Below, piece by piece: positions 59,153 through 64,000 of a stretch of DNA of 64,000 nucleotides (its first letter is position 1; each line of letters begins with the position of its first letter). Source of the DNA: Chondrus crispus (taxonomy: Eukaryota > Rhodophyta > Florideophyceae > Gigartinales > Gigartinaceae); the NCBI RefSeq assembly GCF_000350225.1, contig NW_005179203.1, positions 124,001 through 188,000 on the forward strand, written 5' to 3'. The notes under the pieces are model-generated. The model ran no database searches and was not told where the DNA came from. It worked only from the letters and a program-made list of their open reading frames with translations. The position numbers and the translations under genes are program-made.

Positions 59153-59180
59153 AGACAACAGCTCACATGAGCTGTTGTCT
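59153..59180. repeat. Perfect palindrome, 13-bp arms, 2-nt loop
   Basis: AGACAACAGCTCA pairs exactly with TGAGCTGTTGTCT across CA. It lies at the edge of the GC-rich captured segment. Confidence 0.95.
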
Positions 59181-59931
59181 CTCACGCGGGCGGATGGGAG
59201 AGGGAGGTGGCGGATTTCGGGTGCGTCTCTTGCGGAAGAGTTTTGGAAGAGCCGAAAGGTTGTGGAACGGAACAATAGTGATATCAGTTAACAGTTGCCC
59301 ATGTTCTAGTTTATCATAACGAAAATATCGAAAAGACTGAGGATGGCCAATGATTATCAAGAAACTTCGTAAAGACCAAGGGCATACATATTTTACCTTT
59401 GTGCTGCATGTGAAGTAAATCTTGCTGCACGCAGCGAGGATCTGCGTTTGAGACCTAATGAATAAGCTGTGCCCAAAATCAGATTCCGCGCGCGACTTTA
59501 CTGAACTTGGACATACTCAAACGTTTCGGCTTCCCGCCATTCGCGAATTGGCTAATATATAGGTAATTATGGCGATCTCAATGTGGTCCCAAGAGCCATG
59601 AGTGTGCGCCGAGCTGCTGCACGAAAGAGAGTGCTAGCAGCTCGCTCTGGACATGCGCTTGATTCTTGTTCCGAACATTCAATGAGATAAAATTTGATGA
59701 TTCCAGTCATTGGGATATGCACCGTGGCGTTCAAATAATAGGCGCAATGGTCGGTAACGTGTATCTTCAGATCGTGTGTGATACAAAGAAATGCCATTTG
59801 CAAGCAAGCAGTCCTGGGGTCCTCTAATTCATGAGTACAGTAGGGCTCAGGGCATTAGGAGCTCTCGTTTGGTGGCGGTTTCGTCCTGGGACGTGAAGGG
59901 AAAGTATATTTTCCATTAAGTTTTGTGAGAC

Positions 59932-59957
59932 GTTCAAGAAAAGGGTGACCACACTTG
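59932..59957. repeat. Right terminal inverted repeat of the Harbinger element
   Basis: It ends GGGTGACCACACTTG, followed by TA and then repeat R sequence. Confidence 0.85.
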
Positions 59958-60563
59958 TACAGAGTACTCAGCTCAGCGGTCTGTACCCAAAATAGGATGT
60001 TTGCGTGAGGAAACGCCCGACTTGAAGCCAGAGCCGCCGCTGAGGGTGACGGCCACGCCACGGCCCCGTCGACGGCCACGTGACAAGGGGACATTGATTG
60101 GGGTTTGTGAGAGATCACGCTTGCTGCCGGCGCCACCCTATCCCGGCATGGCAACGAGGCACGGTGGGAAGGTGGGTGTAATCCCACAATAGACCTTTTC
60201 TCAAAACAGTCATCACTTCGACAAAGACATACCAAAATATTCAATTACAGGGCTGTCATACAAAAGCACAGTGTCAATGCTCAAAGCCCCCACAAAAATG
60301 TAAAACGTAAATATTTCGAAAATGACGTCACGGCCAATTAAAAGTTCTCATCGTTCCTCGATCAACCGTTAATGCGCAAAGACCAAACGGTAACTGAAAA
60401 GACCAACCGTTATTCGAAATGACACAGTAACACAGCAAAAACCATAGCACGGGTCTTTTGTGCCGCCAGTTACAGTCAATACATTAAAAAGCGCGATGCC
60501 CTTCCAGATCAGCACGCTCAGATCAGCACGCTCTTTCCAAAAAACAATCCTGACATATCAACT

Positions 60564-61847
60564 ATGACCCCCATCACCCCTCAGGACGCTGCCGAGGCGC
60601 TCAATATTCTGGCAGACACTGCGCTAAAGCGCGAAAATGAGCTACGAGACTACGCTAACGTCGATGCCCCCACTGAGTCTGATGATGAGGCTGACTCCTC
60701 TTCCCCCATCTTTGATTCCTTTCATACTTCTGGAGGCTCCAAAGCCATTGGAGATATGATAAACTTTTCACCACGCGAGTTCCACGCTTTGTGGTTCGAA
60801 ATATCAGATCATGTGACTGCCAAGTGGAATGTTGGGAGAGGCCGAAAATCAAAGTACACTGGGAAACACGTCCTCTTTATGATGCTGACAACTCTTAAGC
60901 ATAGCGGACAGGGGGACTGTTTAGGCAATATGTTTAAGGTCAGAGGATCTACATTTGAGAAAACGGTCATGGGCTATATGCGCGTCGTTTCAGACTACTT
61001 GTATAATTCGTTCGTTGTGGAAACTGCTGATACTTATACCATGGATGATGCGTTAGAAAACAAGGTGTTCTTCAGTCACTTTAAATATGCACGTTATGCG
61101 ACTGATGTAACGTTCCAACAAAGCAACAGGCCATCTGGAAACATGCAGGAAGGCAAAGTTTATTTTAGTGGTAAGCATAAGCTGTACGGACTGAAGGTGG
61201 AGGTGTCCGTTTTGCGGAACGGACTGGCAATCGGTTGCACGAAACACTACCCCGGTTCTACTGCTGACGTCGAAATATTTTATCGAAACGTTAATTTTCA
61301 CGCGGCAGCACTGGAATAATCGGACGAGACTAAGCAGTTGCCAGATCCTGGGATTTTAGTGGATGAGTACCCTGACCACTGGGCCATTTTGATGGACAAA
61401 GGGTATCAGGGGGCATCTGAGTATGTGCGTGCTGTAATTCCGCGCAAGAAGCAGCCGAACAGAGCCATGTCTTTGGAGGATACAACCTACAATCGCAAGG
61501 TCTCATCCGATCGTATTGTTGTGGAAAACTATTTCGGGAGAATTGGACAACTATGGACAGTAGTATCAAATAAGTATCGCTGGAGTGAGGGCTCGTATGA
61601 TTGTATATTTCGTACCTGTCTTGCGCTGACAAATATGCACGTTCGTAAGAATCCGTTACGGGCTTCTGATCACCAGTTTTTTGAGACTGTTCGTAATCGT
61701 CTGTACTGTATTGGGGAAGATACAGTCCAGAAAAGGAAGCGCGTACAGGAGCGGTGCAGACAGCGCCGTAAACAGCGCATGGATATGCGGTTTCGGCGTA
61801 TGAATGGCTCTGATGACGAGGATAGTGACCGTGTGCTGGGTTTCTGA
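60564..61847 (+). pseudogene. Second Harbinger-type transposase, one in-frame stop
   Basis: ATG 60564 to TGA 61847 is one phase of 428 codons, broken only by TAA at 61317. It is collinear with the transposase at 57035: a similar N terminus (ITPQDAAEALNILAD), GRGRKSKYTGKH, Asp181 in YATDVTFQQ, Asp in LMDKGYQG, Glu in IVVENYFGRI, and a basic/acidic tail. All three catalytic acids are present. The stop falls in the variable linker between the first and second catalytic Asp. I could not identify terminal repeats for this copy, whose left flank begins right after repeat R. Confidence 0.85.
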
Positions 61848-62855
61848 GAACCATTTAGTAGAATTTTAATAAAATGTTGACAGGTGTGCAGTTACTTGCG
61901 TTTGTGGATGCACTGTGATTTTCACCTCGCAATACTGGCAGCACGGCTTGCAAATGCGCAAAATGTTATGATTTCTTAGTTTACGGTGTAATTCATGAAA
62001 TTGTGTGTTTTTCGTGAACGTGGCGATTTTGAGGCATTTATTTAGGTTGCTCTTTTTGCTTGTTTCACCTGTACCGTTGCATACGCGCTGGTTGATTGTA
62101 TAATTAGGAGAGGACTGAGTATTTGGGAAATTTCTCAGTTTATCGTCTGGAGACCTAATGTAATCTCTCCACGGGGCCGTGGTCACAGTATGATCTCTTG
62201 ACCTGTTCGCTGGGTGGACAGATCACAAGGTTAACTTTATGAAACTTATTCGACCTTGCACCCCGCCTTTGTTGCCGGACGATTCTTCCCGCTGGCAGAG
62301 TGGGTGAGGCAGCGAGTTGATCGCTTGATGGCCATGGTTGGACCTTTTGCCCATGGGGGACGTGGTCGAGACGGAAAACGACAGAATTTGGTTGTCTCGG
62401 GACCATTTGGAGAGCCGCTTTCCAGCAGTGAAGATAAGAAGGTATTACTGTACCGTTCCCTTTTTGTTTGTGGATGGCCCTGTGAGAATCCCACATAGCA
62501 CACACGAAAAGAAGGGTATGCATGTGAGACTTAGTCTATGTTCAAGGAAGTATCCAAGTAACCATGATATACATAAACCGGTTTCTGAAGCTAATTCGGT
62601 TTCTTAAATTTTACCAACTTTCAGACTGGTTAGTACCTCCTCTCAATTGCTTCGCCGGAACAGACGTAACAAAACGATCCCGCCATCGAAACCAAAACAC
62701 TCTTATCGCAATACAAGCCCGTCTTTTTCAGCGCAGGATGTGCCCCGACCAACTTTTATGACAAGTAGACGTCAAATTAGTCTCAAAAGCAAAAGAGTCC
62801 CCTGATAAATCCATCCAGCAGCTACCATTCCCCTCTTGTCGTTTCTAGATATGCA
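61848..62855. other. Intergenic stretch between two transposase genes
   Basis: Only short frames without recognisable domains occur. It probably contains the right end of the second Harbinger element and the left end of the pogo-type element, but I could not define terminal repeats. Confidence 0.5.
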
Positions 62856-64000
62856 ATGAGGGACCTTTCCACCTTTCAGAGGGCCCTCTCTGCTCACCTT
62901 AATGACTCTGTGCCCCTTTCTAAGGCTGCTGCTGATTCAGGTATCCCTGTCACAACCTTACGGCGAGCTTATGCTGCCTGGCTCCGAGATGCGCCGGAAA
63001 GCCAACCGCTCGCGCCGTCCGACATCAAACTGAAGCTCACACCGAGAGGCAGACCGACCAAACTGAGCAAACACGAAGAAGAAGTGGTGGCTCAAGCCGC
63101 CAAACACTTCTTAGATGTGAACACGCCCTTCACCAAGCTAAGGCTCAGACAGCTGGCATATCATATCATAAAGAATAAGCCGGATTCACGTTTCAACCAT
63201 CAAAAATGTCTCCCATCTCATGCCTGGTTACGCGGCTTCCTACATCGCAATCAATCATTGGCCGTGCGTTCTGTACGGGCGATTTCCAGTCGCCGGATTG
63301 AAGCTGTTACTCATCGTAATTTGGCCGAGCACATAGCCAGAGTCCAAGCAGCTATGGACCGCTACAATGTTCGTGACCCCCGCTTCATATTCAATGTTGA
63401 CGAATCTGGTGTTTCATTCAGAAACATGGCTGGAAAAAGCCTGCGGAAAGGAATTGGGTATGCTAAAAGGAGCAACACAATAAGTACATTGGTTCGTACA
63501 CGTGGCAACTTGGAACGTGTCACCGTCATATGCGTTGTGAACGCAGCTGGAAAAAAGTTCAAACACGTAATAGTGTTTCCTGGCAAGCAACCGCATTATC
63601 GAAAAGTCAGAGGCACTATTGAAACAGTGCACAGTTACCTGCCAGCATGCTACTTTTATCAGAGAGAGCCTGGCAGTGTTGACTCTTCAATCATTTTTGA
63701 CTGGGCAAAGAACTTTGTCGCTGAGACAGCAAATTTGCGCAAAGCAGGACAAAACATGCTTTTGTTGTTTGATGGATATGGCTGCCATATCCGATACTGT
63801 TTTCTGCAGTTTCTCAAGGACAACCGCGTGTATGTTATCGGAATCCCAGCCCATACGTCGCATGTGCTACAACCATTGGACGTGACTGTTTATGGGCCGT
63901 TCAAGTCGTATATTCAGTGTGAAGTTCACAATAGGGCCGTCAACAAACGCGTAATTGATGCTTTTGATGTAGCTGATATGCTCAGATTTGCTTTGTCAGA
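62856..64000 (+). CDS. pogo/Tigger-type (DDE_1) transposase, 5' part, runs off the window
   Basis: From ATG 62856 the frame stays open to the window edge (381 codons). Residues 5-45 look like a psq-type helix-turn-helix (STFQRAL...PVTTLRRAY). Residues 65-145 look like a CENP-B/Tc5-type DNA-binding domain, introduced by the AT-hook-like PRGRPTKLSKHEEE. The DDE_1 core follows: Asp182 in FNVDESGVS, Asp306 in LLFDGYGCH, and Asp342 in HVLQPLDV followed by YGPFK. All three DDD residues typical of pogo elements are present. The usual GHxSH after the second Asp reads GYGCH. The gene is uninterrupted as far as seen and its C terminus lies beyond the window. Confidence 0.88.
   Translation, partial: MRDLSTFQRALSAHLNDSVPLSKAAADSGIPVTTLRRAYAAWLRDAPESQPLAPSDIKLKLTPRGRPTKLSKHEEEVVAQAAKHFLDVNTPFTKLRLRQLAYHIIKNKPDSRFNHQKCLPSHAWLRGFLHRNQSLAVRSVRAISSRRIEAVTHRNLAEHIARVQAAMDRYNVRDPRFIFNVDESGVSFRNMAGKSLRKGIGYAKRSNTISTLVRTRGNLERVTVICVVNAAGKKFKHVIVFPGKQPHYRKVRGTIETVHSYLPACYFYQREPGSVDSSIIFDWAKNFVAETANLRKAGQNMLLLFDGYGCHIRYCFLQFLKDNRVYVIGIPAHTSHVLQPLDVTVYGPFKSYIQCEVHNRAVNKRVIDAFDVADMLRFALS

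Larger units (their letters stand above)
56536..59957 (+). mobile_element. PIF/Harbinger-type DNA transposon, 3.4 kb
   Basis: The ends are 26-bp inverted repeats with three mismatches: CAAGTGGGGTCACCC... at 56536-56561 and the complement ending GGGTGACCACACTTG at 59932-59957. Both are flanked by TA (56534-56535 and 59958-59959). The uninterrupted copy of repeat R (near 26931) shows the site without the element. It carries an intact DDE_4-type transposase (57035-58282) and, in opposite orientation, a GC-rich captured host-gene fragment. Classical PIF/Harbinger elements duplicate a 3-bp TWA; here only TA is clearly shared. Confidence 0.85.
35221..60190. repeat. Dispersed repeat R, second copy, split by Copia III and a Harbinger element
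   Basis: The three pieces are 35221-35232, 56340-56535 and 59958-60190. Read together they follow the uninterrupted copy at 26734-27156. The first gap is Copia III plus its CTTAA duplication, the second the Harbinger element with flanking TA. Confidence 0.8.

Noticed and set aside
56345-60190. Helitron as an explanation of the captured gene fragment
   Set aside because: No CTRR end or Rep-helicase, while a DDE_4 transposase and clear terminal inverted repeats are present.
1-64000. CRISPR array, rRNA or tRNA genes
   Set aside because: No regularly spaced repeat-spacer units, and no tRNA or rRNA core sequence seen. The 30-bp periodic motifs in the MULE arms lack constant repeats and switch orientation.

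Overview
This is a transposon-rich stretch of a eukaryotic nuclear genome. It has LTR retroelements with chromodomains, MULE, PIF/Harbinger, piggyBac-like and pogo-type DNA transposons, long intron-free reading frames, no prokaryotic operon layout, no CRISPR array, and no rRNA or tRNA gene that I can see. Intronless secreted-protein genes sitting among many intact-looking transposons fit a florideophyte red alga such as Chondrus. That assignment is inference; nothing here proves the species.

Layout. 1-1241: no recognisable gene. 1242-9934: a Mutator-like (MULE) element with an open 986-codon transposase gene (6628-9588); its left arm was invaded by a Copia element (Copia I, 1372-5913). 10596-11294: a small element bounded by a 15-bp inverted repeat. 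11984-13756 and 23694-25760: two secreted cysteine-rich repeat proteins, the only convincing complete host genes. A third, truncated copy at 34125-34676 runs into a GC-rich coiled-coil reading frame (34597-35040). All three copies share upstream DNA, so the duplicated unit includes the promoter. Between them lie Gypsy I (14980-20329), a TTAA-flanked MITE (22572-23225), a dispersed 420-bp repeat (26734-27156) and Copia II (28094-32763).

The right half is a nest. A second copy of the 420-bp repeat (35221-60190) was split twice: by Copia III (35233-56339, 5-bp target duplication CTTAA) and by a PIF/Harbinger-type element (56536-59957). Copia III was itself invaded in its 5' LTR by a 4.2-kb piggyBac-like transposon (35265-39451) and in pol by a 9.65-kb chromodomain Gypsy element (Gypsy II, 45676-55329). 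Uninterrupted copies of these target sites elsewhere in the window fix several insertion boundaries to the base. A second Harbinger-type transposase with one stop codon lies at 60564-61847, and a pogo/Tigger-type transposase runs off the right edge from 62856.

The most unusual item is the piggyBac-like element. Downstream of a DDE transposase region, in the same reading frame, it encodes a YqaJ/lambda-exonuclease-type PD-(D/E)XK nuclease and then a PGBD4-type zinc ribbon. It is flanked by ATAT rather than the TTAA expected for piggyBac, and both ends carry inverted copies of the palindrome GGCCAGTATACTGGCC. Also notable are the 105-residue periodic secreted proteins, Copia primer sites matching half-tRNA-iMet priming, a 30-bp periodic subterminal repeat in the MULE, and an ARMC6-like gene fragment captured inside the Harbinger element.
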